Origin: Adiantum capillus-veneris
Lineage: Eukaryota > Streptophyta > Polypodiopsida > Polypodiales > Pteridaceae
Reading direction: 5' to 3'
NCBI GenBank assembly: GCA_014529385.2
Contig: CM043942.1
Span: 34,831,469-34,895,468 of the forward strand
Length of the DNA stretch: 64,000 bases
Below the pieces are notes generated by a model. That model was not told the DNA's origin and made no database searches. It was given only the letters and a program-made list of their open reading frames with translations. Positions 1 through 9,036 of this stretch are shown one piece after another; position 1 is the stretch's first letter, and the number at the start of each line of letters is the position of its first letter. The translations under genes and the position numbers were made by a program.

Positions 1-72
1 GTTCTCCTTGACAGGAGAATAGCGGGAGCGCAATTAGCCTCTTCTCTGATTAGTTTTTCATGGATTTGCACA

Positions 73-819
73 TTGTTTTGTGGAACACCCAACTTGTGTG
101 GTTCCGGAAACTTGTTTATGAGACATGATTTGCATAGACATGTAGTGGGTACTGTAGACATTATCGTTGTGCAGGAGCACAAACTCTTGCCTGAGCAGAT
201 TCAATGTGTTGAGAGGTTACTGACTGACAATTCTCACACATTCTGGGAGCCTTCTAGAGGTTATATTTTCAACAACAGAGGTGTATGTACATCTGTGGGA
301 CCTCGTTGGCTTGTTGGCATTAGGGGTCATGGCACTCTTGTTCGTGGTAGAGCAATGTGGATCTCCTTGTAGATTGGTGAGTCCTTGGTTGGCTTTATGT
401 CAGTTTATGCACCCACTAAGACTAGATTGAGAGCCACCTTTTGGAGACAGATTGTGGATGTATTACCACCTGTGGATACTTGGATTGTTGGAGGAGACTT
501 CAACAATGTTGAGTCATTATTAGATGTGAGAGGTGCCACCTTGCCCCACTTGACTTCTATCGCCACTGTTGAGAGAGATGCCTGGGATGCATTCATGTTT
601 TCTCTGTGGGTTTCGGATGCTTGATCTTTGCCTAGTTTTGCACACGCTCTCAACTCTTTGGACTTCTCATGGGACTTCCGCAAAGAAGGGAACTGCTTGC
701 TTGAGTGGCTAGACAGGTTTTATGTTGGGAGTTGGGCCACGTACTTTGATTATTTGGCCAAGCACGGCTCTTTTAAATCATTTTCATGTTTCCTTGAGAT
801 TTCAGTCTTAGACTCCTGA
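73..819 (+). pseudogene. LINE (non-LTR retrotransposon) endonuclease fragment
   Basis: Three consecutive reading-frame pieces (73-372, 385-624, 628-819), separated by stop codons, resemble the apurinic-type endonuclease that begins ORF2 of plant L1-like LINEs. The order of motifs is right: a catalytic-glutamate segment (IIVVQEHKL), the VYAP-type strand (FMSVYAPTKTRLRATFW), the GGDFNN motif and a degenerate C-terminal LLEWLDRFYVGSW, which corresponds to the usual ERLDRFYVS block. In the family this enzyme nicks target DNA to prime reverse transcription. Nothing of the reverse transcriptase follows, so this is a 3'-truncated or decayed copy, and it may extend off the left edge. Stops at 370-372 and 622-624 rule out function. 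The family call is firm; the clade is not. Confidence 0.8.
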
Positions 820-1136
820 TGCGCCGAGATGAGGTAGTAGGATTCCAAACTCTGTGTTGTCCTCGTAGTTTCTACGAGACAAGATGTAGGCTAAGGGCTT
901 TATGAGACTAGGATGTAGCTATTTCTAGTGTGTCTACAGATGTTGATGTGGTGTTGGAGATTTGTTGTGAGGAGGCATAGAGAGAACTTTTCATTGCCTT
1001 CGTAATTTGTACATGACTAACAAGAGGAATGGAGTTTCTCTAAACTCCTACTTCCAATACAATATCCTTCACTCAATCCATTATCCCAAGCTTATCTACA
1101 TCTTGTCCATAGAGTTACAAGTTTGACTTTGTGCAT
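820..1136. other. Unassigned spacer
   Basis: No coding similarity or repeat structure is recognised between the LINE scrap and the minus-strand gypsy remnant. A short motif (tacgagactagatgtag-like) occurs twice around 868-920, which may be decayed LINE or retroelement DNA. Confidence 0.4.
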
Positions 1137-1751
1137 CTAAGGCATACCCAACATCACATTGCACCCTTGAGTAGGACCTATGAGAAAGTCCACATGATCC
1201 AAGTATCCTTTGATGTGAATCCGCAAAGGATCCTTAGTAGGTACAACTTGTTCTTGTTGCTTGAAAAGTGTATTAGCAATAATAAACATACCTTTGTCTT
1301 TATTTGTTAGGCCAATTGATCGTGCTACTTCTTTAGAAATGAAGTTATGAGTAGACCCAAAGTCAAACATAACTACCATAGGTTGGTTTCTTAGCTTACC
1401 AGAAGGTTGTCTTTCTTTGGTGTCTTGGCTCGACTCCGGAACTTGGACATCGGCTATGGTGTCGACCTTTGGCGACGATGTCTCCTTTTCTTCTACGCTC
1501 TTTTCAGCTTTCTTCTTTTTGCATTCCCATGCCATGTGCCCTTTTTGTCCACATTGGAAGTATCTCCCTTCTTTGATGCGTTGCTCCACCTCCTCCTTAG
1601 ACAGCTTCTTGAAGGTTCGTTTGGGCTTTTTGACTTCATCTTTGAAATTGGGTGATTTGGGGGCTACATAGGCTGCATAGGGCTTCTTTCCATGCTTCTC
1701 TTCATTCTTTGAGTTTAGCTCCTCCAAAAAAGATCCTTTTCTCTTGACCAT
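1137..1751 (-). pseudogene. Ty3/gypsy nucleocapsid-protease fragment
   Basis: A 204-codon open frame reads on the minus strand. A basic, Lys-rich N-terminal half leads to a zinc-knuckle-like segment RYFQCGQKGHMAWEC, in which the first cysteine of the CX2CX4HX4C box is tyrosine. After a charged linker comes a retropepsin start, VVMFDFGSTHNFIS, where the usual DSGS/DPGST reads DFGST. The frame ends at GCNVMLGMP, the position of the conserved ILG-W block. In the family this part of the polyprotein binds RNA and processes Gag-Pol. Loss of a zinc ligand plus truncation before RT indicate a dead copy. The gag region lies just upstream on the same strand, in another frame. Confidence 0.8.
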
Positions 1752-2601
1752 CCACTTTCATGTCTCGAGCTTCCGTATTCAATGCAAACTAATTCTTTAA
1801 AGTATCTCTGAGTGAAACATGCAGAAGCTGTTGTAACAGAGCTTGTGGATAACTTCAGTGTCGCTAATGTCAATAAATTGCACAGCTTTAAGATAGACAT
1901 CCCAAAACCGGACTATGTACTTTTGTACATTATCTCTTTCTTTCTCCAACTTGTCCCACTCTATGCACACCTTTTTGAAGTTGGTGGGCAAGAACTGAGC
2001 TCTAAACATCTCCTTCAAGTCATCCCAAGTTTTTGGGTTGGTGTTCCTAGCAACAAGTATTAGGTAGTAACAAGTACTTTTGTACATGATCTCCTTCCTG
2101 CTCCAACTTGTCCCACTCTATGCACACCTTTTTGAATTTGGTATTGAGATCTAAACATTTCCTTGAAATCATCCCAAGTTTTTGGATGGATGTTCCCAGT
2201 AACAAGTATTATGTAGTAACAAGTACTTTTGTACATTATCTCCTTCCTGCTCCAACTTGTCCCACTCTGTGCACACCTCCTTTTTGAAGTTGGTGCCGCT
2301 CTAAACATTTCCTTAAGTCATCCCAAGTTTTTGGATTGGTGTTCCTAGTAGCAAGTATTAGGTACCAACTACTATCAACATCTTTAAGATGTATAGCTAC
2401 TTGGTAGAGTTTGGACTCTTCGGAATAGTTGTTGTGAATCTTGAAAGCCAAATCAAACTCGCTAATGAAAGCCAAGATCTTTGTGATGTCACTCTCTTTT
2501 CCATCGTAATATGGCAGCTTCATGCTCCCATCTCCCAGCTTGCATGTCTCTTGATTCTCCTTCTCTTTGCTATTTGAAATAGTCCCCTTTTTCACCTTCA
2601 T
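1752..2601 (-). pseudogene. Ty3/gypsy gag (capsid) fragment, internally triplicated
   Basis: Minus-strand pieces 2601-2236, 2308-2060 and 2087-1797 encode a retrotransposon gag domain: KLPYYDGKESDITKIL near the start, then WDDLKEMFRAQFLPTNF and WDKLEKERDNVQKYIVRFW. The segment around WDDLKEMFR occurs three times because of a tandem DNA duplication (see 1918-2370), so the copies overlap in different frames. The assembled order leads into the nucleocapsid-protease frame ending at 1137. Capsid would form the virus-like particle. The triplication and frame breaks make this non-functional. Confidence 0.75.
1918..2370 (-). repeat. Tandem triplication of ~150 bp inside gag
   Basis: Three head-to-tail units begin with tacttttgtacat at 1918, 2075 and 2224 (157 and 149 bp apart). 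Each carries the same tracts: ccaacttgtcccactct, tgcacacctttttgaa, ctctaaacat and catcccaagtttttgg. The units differ by small indels, so each shifts the gag frame relative to the next. Confidence 0.9.
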
Positions 2602-2763
2602 TGGTTACTCCACTCGGGGTAGACTTGAAGAAGCTAGAACGTATGGTTCCAAGAAAACAACATTCCATGATGAATCTGGACCAATGACTCCTTTCTCATA
2701 GAGATATTCCTTGAAAATAACACAGGATCTCCTAATTTTGATTTATGTACATAATCTTAGAAA

Positions 2764-3320
2764 TTGCTGTTGATTGCTTTCTGTACCTTTGAGTTGTTGA
2801 TTGCTTTCTTTGATACCACTACTTGCACATCCGGACCGGAGAGTAATTCTTCCATTTCTTTGACTCGGCGAAGGAGCATCGCCTCGTTGTTGGATCAGCC
2901 TCTCACTTATGTGTGGGCTGATTTTTGTAAAGATCTTACAGCCCACTTCTTACCCCCACGGTATCTGAAGGGTCTTAAAGACGATTTTAGATCTTTGTCT
3001 AAGAATGGTAAGCCAGTTATGTCTTATGCTGATTGTGTTTCCCAACTTGGGGGACAATTGCATAAGTGTGATGAAGACAGGTTGGAGGCTTTTTTGTTTG
3101 GATTGGATACCATCATGGATTGGATACCATGATCAAGTACGATGTGGAAGCCGATGATCCAAAGACTTTCGACGAGGCAGTTCGCTTGGCTCAACTTCAG
3201 GAGCTCAACAAAGGTAAGTCAAAGTCGGTAAGTGCTTCTCCCTACTCTGTCGATACATCTAAGTCCAATAATGGGGTGGGGAATGCTCACAAGCAAGTCC
3301 CCAAGTCCACCCCATCATAG
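2764..3320 (+). pseudogene. Ty3/gypsy chromovirus gag fragment
   Basis: Frames 2764-3132 and 3120-3320 are joined by a short duplicated segment (ttggataccat occurs at 3103 and 3120). They encode a capsid-like stretch: LTYVWADFCKDLTAHFLPP, then KDDFRSLSKNGKPVMSYAD and LFGLDTIMDWIP. This resembles the W..F...L...F.P..........F..L.Q....V..Y pattern of gypsy gag. The 5' end is missing and no upstream LTR is seen. The gag leads through a Ser/Lys-rich linker with stops (3318, 3321-3449) to the zinc knuckle at 3468. Opposite in orientation to the gypsy remnant at 1137-2601, so a separate insertion. Confidence 0.7.
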
Positions 3321-4078
3321 TCCACCTCCAGTGCTGGCACAAGTGATAAGGGTAAGGAGAAGGAAAAGGCTGTAAAGCCCACACTTACTCCTGATGAGAA
3401 GGTTGCACAGGGCATTTTAGGGGGATTTTTAAGTAAAGAAGAAAGGACCATGTATGCTAAAGAACAAAGGTGCTTTAAGTGCCATACAAAGGGTCATCTC
3501 AAGAAGGATTGTCCTAAGAAAGACACAAAGGTTGACTCTTCTTCCGCTCCATCTTCAAGCGTGCCTCCTCAGGTTAACGCCGTGGAGATTGTAGAGCTTG
3601 AAGATAAGCAGGAGGGGAAATTTGATGAAGAGGAATTGCTTAAGTGTTATGGGCATGTCAATGGTCAAAGGGTAGTGGTATTGTTTGATCCTGGAAGTAC
3701 ACAAGATGTGGTTAGTAGCGCTCTAGTGAAGCGTACCCGTCTTCAGTCCACTCCTATTCCACCTTTACCGATGCAAGGGTTTTATAAAGACATGGATGCT
3801 TCCATTTTTTTAGAGTATCAAGATGTCAAGTTAGTCGTTTAGCAAGTACAGTTTACTCGCTCTTTTATGGTTTCTAAACTTTTTGGATGTGTTGTTATTC
3901 TTGATATTAAGTGGTTTCGTAGGTACAAGCCTCATATGGATTGAGACGCGAACACACTTTTTATCAGTCATGATGTTCCACAGCCGGTATTCATTCGTGT
4001 TGAGAGTGGCATTCCTTAAGTCCCTCTCATTTCACATGTACAGGCTAAGCGCGAGCTCCGTCGTGGAGCACAGGTGGC
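3321..4078 (+). pseudogene. Ty3/gypsy nucleocapsid and retropepsin fragment
   Basis: Frame 3450-3842 starts with a complete zinc knuckle, CFKCHTKGHLKKDC (CX2CX4HX4C). An acidic/Ser linker follows, then the aspartic protease: VVVLFDPGSTQDVVSSAL carries the catalytic DPGST loop. The frame breaks at 3840. In another frame (about 3845-4010) the protease C-terminal half continues as VVILDIKWFRRYKPHMD, equivalent to the ILGMDWL block, then LFISHDVPQPVFIRV. Gag processing is the family role. Stops and a frameshift make it a pseudogene. It is continuous in order with gag upstream and the RT leader downstream. Confidence 0.8.
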
Positions 4079-4898
4079 CGTAGGATTGATTTACATCAAT
4101 CCTACCTCACAGAATGGAGGTATTCGCGAAAGGTATGGCGATTTGTTTGCTAAATATAATGACTTATTTGTCCAAGATGATTTACTCCATCACTTCCACC
4201 CGAGCGACCAGAGGACCATGTGATCGACCTAGTAGATGGTGCTATTGGTCATACTTGGTATGAGGCAGCATTTGGTCGTCCTTTTCAATCTTTGTTGACT
4301 AGGTTGGTGTCTAAGGTTCCTAATGCAATCATGTTAATAAGTCTTTTGCAGAGATTTTTGAGAGTGTTAAGCTTCGGCTTAGCAAGGCTAAGGAATCGTA
4401 TTCTAAACGGGCTAATAAGCATTGACAAGATGTCTTATCAAGGAGGGTGATTGGATATATTTGAGGATCATGAAGCAACATTTGAGGCAAGTTGGTAAGA
4501 AATGTCCTAAGTTGTCTTTTCGTATGTATGGTCCATTTCCCATCATCGTCAAGGTAAATGACGTTTCCTTATGCTTATAGTTACATGCTTCATGGGCAAT
4601 GCATAATGTTTTCTATGTTTCTTGGCTTAAATTGTTTCAGGGTGAACCTCCAAGAAGTGTCCCAGACGATCAGCAACCTGAGATTGTTGATGAGGCCAAA
4701 GTTTTGGAACCGGAGCAGATCATCGTACATCAATTTAAGCACGGGTTGAATAAGAAGAAGAGACAATACTTCCTCAAATTCAAGGATCGAGGTACCCATG
4801 AAGCTGCTTGGGTGGACGAGGAGTTTTTCTTAGATTATCCACTACTTCTCACATCCTATCGGGAGGCCATGCAGCTCAGCACCGCTGCCTCACCTTAA
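4079..4898 (+). pseudogene. Chromovirus RT leader fused in frame to integrase C-terminus and chromodomain
   Basis: Up to about 4244 the sequence encodes the lead-in to gypsy RT: RYGDLFAKYNDLFVQDDL, LPPERPEDHVIDLVDGA (normally followed by the RT palm). It then continues without a stop into IGHTWYEAAFGRPFQSLL, which belongs to the end of the integrase core. After this come SFAEIFESVKLRLSKAKES, the GPY-like block RMYGPFPIIVKVNDV, VFYVSWLKLFQGEPP, and a chromodomain-like tail (YFLKFKDRGTHEAAWVDEE). Thus RT, RNase H and most of integrase were lost at about 4244/4245. Later frameshifts are at about 4330, 4440 and 4590. In intact chromoviruses the chromodomain guides integration to heterochromatin. 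Confidence 0.85.
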
Positions 4899-4909
4899 GC
4901 AGGAGGGGA

Positions 4910-5463
4910 TGTCACGTGCACATGGGCTCGGTGTGCCAGTGGACATTTTACGTCGTCATCCAAAGCCAGTTATGTATCTAGAGCCTAGGGGATTAAGTGT
5001 CGACACTTTTGTGAGCCTCATTGAAGGACCTGCATGCTCGGACATATCCATTAGACTAGGGGTCAATCAGTCAGAACCCTTTGGCACAAATGTTTGGACA
5101 TGGTGTTTGACGGGTGTTGTTACACCTAGGTGGGCATCCATCAACACAGGCATATAGATTAGGATAGGATCCAATCATGGTGCAGATCCCATATCCATCA
5201 GATACTTGAGCATTGAGTTACAGGGCAGATAAGTCAACGTGCACCATAAAACGCACATTACTAATTGTCAGTAAAATTGGATGGTTGAAAGGCGAAGAAA
5301 CCTCGAGTTATCCCGAAAAGCATATAAATATCAGAGGGAGCCTTCATTTTCAACACAAGCAGATAAAGGACTCAAGCAAGGGAGCATCTTTAGCCTTGGC
5401 GTTTTTGGATTTTCAACCCATTTGTGGGAGCTTTATTGGTCACTATGCATTGTTGACCACGCC
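4910..5463 (+). repeat. Chromovirus 3' LTR, first part (U3 and TATA)
   Basis: The last coding residues are followed by a purine tract (aggagggga, 4901-4909) typical of a polypurine tract, and then TGTCACGTGCA, a standard gypsy LTR start. A TATA-box-like catataaata lies at 5321-5330. At 5464 the LTR is interrupted by the miniature LTR element and resumes at 7428. No 5' LTR is in the window, so LTR identity cannot be checked here. Confidence 0.7.
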
Positions 5464-5894
5464 TGTGACGGCCCGGGGGTTGGGCGCGTCATGCGGAGGT
5501 GCGTGGTGGGCGCGTTTGCCCTTCAAAGGGCCCGGCTCGGACGGGACCGGCTCGGGTCAAGTTGGGGGTTTGCCTTCAAGACGCCCGGCTCGGGCGGGAC
5601 CGGATCGGGTCGTGTTGTGTTTGCCTTCAAGAGGGCCCGGCTCGGACGGGACCGGCTCGGGTCGCGTTGCGTTTGTGTGTCAGCGGCCGTGGTGTGTTTC
5701 GCGGGTCTTGCGTTCCGGGTCCCTAGCCCCACGTAGCCTAAAGCTCCCCCGCACTCACGGAGGGTCATAGCGTGCCCTGGGGAACCTTGCGCGGAGCCCC
5801 CACGGTGTACGAGTGCGTGGAGTGAGGCTAGCGTGTCTAGGTGGGGGGTCCCCTCCCGTGGCCGTTTTCAGGAGGCTCATACCCCTTATATACA
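5464..5894 (-). repeat. LTR of the miniature element (3' LTR on minus strand)
   Basis: The 431-bp repeat begins TGTGACGGCCCGGG and ends TTATATACA on the plus strand. Inside is a tandem motif (gcccggctcggacgggacc-like, about 57 bp period) present three times. The rest is collinear with 6950-7427. Confidence 0.8.
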
Positions 5895-6659
5895 CCCCCG
5901 GTTGAAGAAAGTTCGACGTCCTCGTCGAACGAAGGGAGAAAAGAGAGCTTGGCTATGCATGGGCCAAAGGTCTAAGGGGTGCATATAGTGCAAAGTGCGT
6001 GAATAACTGTACCCGAATGCAAGTAGGTAGCATGCTTTGTTTTTGGAATTTTGGGAATAAGGTGTGTGTATTTTTGTGGGTTTTGGCAGAAGGCTGAAAA
6101 AGATATGCTTTGAATACCCAAGTAGAATTCCCCATACTTGAGCATACCCCAAAAGGTAACCCGGAGTGCGCGGAGCCACCTGCTGCGTTGGCCCGCGCGG
6201 AGACTTCTTTGAAAGTCGAATTGGAGGTAAAGTCCGTCGCAATGCAGCCCTTGCGAAGTTGCAAGGAAACTTACCGTCATTTTGACGCGCGTTGTAGACT
6301 TAGGCTGACACCAGCTTTGGTTTCCAATCGCTGAATCTTGAATCGGGTAAGGTTACTTGGTTAGATGCAGTCTTTAGGTTGAAGTAGCTTTGGTCATCAT
6401 GACACCATGAAGGCTTTGGCTGAATCTTCAATCGTCAAACTGATCCCAGTTGGTCCCTGTGTGGACGTCATTTGGAGGGCTAGCTCGGTGTCCCTTTGGT
6501 CTCTTGTAGACTTGAATGGGTCTTCAGTTCAGCATAGGCCACAAAAGTGGCCGGGCGCGACGAACTAAGTTGAGTTAGTCCATCGCGTTTTTCTCTTTTT
6601 GTTTTGTTATAAAGAGCCCTGTCTGGCTCGCATCTTTCCTTTGTGTTTGCAGTAGTGTG

Positions 6660-6835
6660 AGTGGCGGGTCGTAGGTTTGCCCGTAGCTTCCCCCCTCCTG
6701 GGTTTGGCGTAATGTGTGGCGGGTCGTAGGTTTGCCCGTAGCCTCCCCCCTCCTGGGTTTGGCGAACTGAGGAGTAGTGGTAGCGGGACGTAGTTTTGCC
6801 CGTGGCCTCCCCCCTTCTGGGTTCGGCAAGTAGTG
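6660..6835. repeat. ~57-bp tandem repeats inside the miniature element
   Basis: Three units carry the tracts cgtaggtttgcccgtag, cctcccccctcctgggtt and ggcg. They start near 6663, 6718 and 6781, and the third is more diverged. The repeats generate long spurious Gly/Arg/Pro-rich frames on the minus strand (6575-7012). Confidence 0.8.
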
Positions 6836-6935
6836 GTTGTAGCAGTAGCGTTGGCGGCCCCGGAGGTTGGGTACGCGCCGTTTTGAGTCCTGGAGCCTCC
6901 CCCTTCCTTGGGTTCGGCTGGGTTGATTTCCTGAA

Positions 6936-6949
6936 GCTCTGATATCAAG
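6936..6949 (-). other. Primer-binding site, Met-tRNA type
   Basis: Read on the minus strand this is CTTGATATCAGAGC, directly adjoining the LTR end CCGTCACA. It matches the plant initiator-tRNA site TGGTATCAGAGC except at one position in the core. It sets the orientation of the miniature element. Confidence 0.75.
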
Positions 6950-7427
6950 TGTGACGGCCCGGGGGTTGGGCGCGTCATGCGGAGGTGCGTGGTGGGCGCG
7001 TTTGCCCTTCAAAGGGCCTGGCTCAGACGGGACCGGCTCGAGTCAAGGTGCGTTTGCGTTCAAGAGGCCCGGCTCGGACGGGACCGGCTCGGGTCAAGTT
7101 GGGGGTTTGCCTTCAAGACGTCCGGCTCGGGCGGGACCGGCTCGGGTCGTGTTGTGTTTGCCTTCAAGAGGGCCCGGCTCAGACGGGACCGGCTCGGGTC
7201 GCGTTGCGTTTGTGTGTCGGCGGCCGTGGTGTGTTTCGCGGGTCTTGCGTTCCGGGTCCCTAGCCCCACGTAGCCTCAAGCTCCCCCGCACTCACGGAGG
7301 GTCATAGCGTGCCCTGGGGAACCTTGCGCGGAGCCCCCACGGTGCACGAGTGCCTGGAGTGAGGCTAGCGTGTCTAGGTGGGGGGTCCCCTCCCGTGGCC
7401 GTTTTCGGGAGGCTCATACCCCTTATA
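6950..7427 (-). repeat. LTR of the miniature element (5' LTR on minus strand)
   Basis: This second copy matches 5464-5894 closely but carries one more copy of the gcccggctcggacggg module (four instead of three). It ends at CCTTATA. Long overlapping open frames here and in the other copy come from GC-rich tandem sequence, not from a protein gene. Confidence 0.8.
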
Positions 7428-8161
7428 ACGCCCACAAGTTGCTAGGTACTTAGGGTACCCATCAAGCCTTTGTTTTCTGAGCAAAAAGAAGGTTTTCATT
7501 GCCAGAAAGTGCAACAAAAGTGGACTGGAAAGCGACCTACGTTTTTGCATTAAGAGTGCCCCATCACCATCTCTTGCTTGCGTTAGCACCATTTCAGTCG
7601 GCTCTTCCGTTCTCCTTGCTTTGCCCTTGCGTTAGTTGGTCAATCTTGCTTTCCCACATCGCTTTGCTCCCACATGTTGCTAGGGATCTATTTCCCCATC
7701 TTGTGCAAGTATACATCGCAAGCATAGGCACATTAGGACTGCAAATCAGTCCCAACTTCGCATCATTCTCAGCTCTCTGTCTGCTGTCAACTGTCTGCTG
7801 TCAATCCAGCCCCATTCTCATCCTGTTCCTTGCCCATTTCAGCCCCCATCGGGTGGCGCATTCGGCATCTAATCTACATCAGCTGCATCTTGGCGCTTCA
7901 TCATCTCTGTTTTCAAGATGCGTTTTCAGCAGAGAATTACAACTTGTTTTCAGCCATCATTCATCTCAATTAGGCGTATCAAAACAGCCCCCAACATCCA
8001 TATATTGGAGGCCTATCACTGCCACATCGAGGGGTATCTTTGGCTATATCAAATTAGCCCGAAAAGTACTTCTAAATCAGGGTATCTGAAGGTCTACAGG
8101 TTTGCATTGCAAGAGTCTAGTCTTCTATAATCATTTGTGCAAATAAAGCAAATACCACATC
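7428..8161 (+). repeat. Probable continuation of the chromovirus 3' LTR (R-U5)
   Basis: After the ACGCC duplication the sequence should resume the LTR begun at 4910. It is unstructured, pyrimidine-rich in places, and has a frame (7499-8089) without recognisable domains. A possible LTR end is AAATACCACA at 8152-8161. Without a second LTR copy this end is a guess. Confidence 0.4.
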
Positions 8162-8969
8162 GGTAAAGGTGTGGGGGCCCTTGAGAGGGTTAGTTGGGAC
8201 CCCATCGGGTGTCGTCTCTCTTCTCACTCTCTCTATTCACAAGAGTCTTGTTGTGTTAATTGTACATGTTAAGTGCTAAGGATTGGTCAAGTGTGTTGCT
8301 AGGTCCATACCTTATTACATTGCTTCCGCTGCATCTCACAAGTTTGTATCCAATTACCAAGATAGTAAGGAAGATATGAGAGCTCTGCTACCAATGAAAC
8401 TCGCCGACAGAAGTATAACAAAGTTATTGTTGCTAATCACACTTACCAACTTTGATCACTGCTGAATTTTAGAGCATAATCACTTCAGAATTTGTAGTAA
8501 TCACCTGAGAAAGATAGAGAGAGAAAACATGAATATTGGTTATTCCTCTAGAATGTTATAAAGTGTATGGGTTGATAAAATCAACATGGTATCACCATCA
8601 AACAAGTAGGAAAACAAAACAAACTTTTTAAAATCCCCTATTTTGCACAAAGTGGCTTTCGACACACATGCACAAGAGTTGGAGAATCTCATATGTCTGT
8701 GTGCCACCCCAATGGCCTTCTAATGGGTCACACAACCGGCTATCTTCTCCTATGTTTTGGTTGCACACAAAGTGAAGTACTTTGATGAAGAAAACAATTT
8801 CTCTTCTCTTCAAGTGCTTCAAAACACTCACAAACACTTGGACAACACCTTCACAAAGTGTTTTCTTCGTCTTGCATAGCAATCTCTACACTCGGTAGAG
8901 GAGCTTTAGCCTCCTTGCCTTCCTGTCTTTAAGCTTCAAGTGTAGCTTCTTCTTTCGCAAATGAAGGTG

Positions 8970-8971
<2 letters not shown>
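8162..8971. other. Unassigned AT-rich region
   Basis: No protein similarity is recognised. At 8578-8597 a CAACA followed by TGGTATCACC vaguely resembles an LTR end plus primer site, but the match to TGGTATCAGAGC is incomplete and no paired LTR was found. Confidence 0.3.

Positions 8972-9033
<62 letters not shown>
8972..9033. repeat. (CT)n microsatellite
   Basis: An uninterrupted CT dinucleotide tract of about 62 bp. Confidence 0.98.

Positions 9034-9036
<3 letters not shown>

Larger units (their letters stand above)
5464..7427 (-). mobile_element. Small non-autonomous LTR retroelement (TRIM/LARD-like)
   Basis: Two direct GC-rich repeats (5464-5894 and 6950-7427) flank about 1.05 kb with no recognisable retroelement protein. 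On the minus strand the right-hand repeat ends in CCGTCACA and is followed by CTTGATATCAGAGC, near-identical to the initiator Met-tRNA primer site. At the other end AACCGGGGG precedes TGTATATAAGG, resembling a polypurine tract and LTR start. So the element reads right to left. ACGCC flanks both sides (5459-5463, 7428-7432) and fits a 5-bp target duplication. Copy 2 lacks the last four bases (TACA) of copy 1, so one end is slightly eroded. Mobilisation would depend on proteins of other elements. Confidence 0.75.

Noticed and set aside
6575-7012. 145-codon minus-strand Gly/Arg/Pro-rich frame
   Set aside because: Produced by the 57-bp tandem repeats. No domain, and it runs into the LTR.
5213-7307. 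Long GC-rich open frames (185, 151, 118 codons and minus-strand equivalents) in the miniature element LTRs
   Set aside because: They overlap in several frames on both strands, arise from a ~57-bp GC-rich tandem module without stops, and repeat in both LTR copies.
7499-8089. 196-codon plus-strand protein gene
   Set aside because: No domain or biased composition typical of coding. It lies where the U5 part of an interrupted LTR is expected.
8578-8600. LTR end plus primer site (CAACA then TGGTATCACC)
   Set aside because: The primer match is incomplete and no paired LTR was found in the window.
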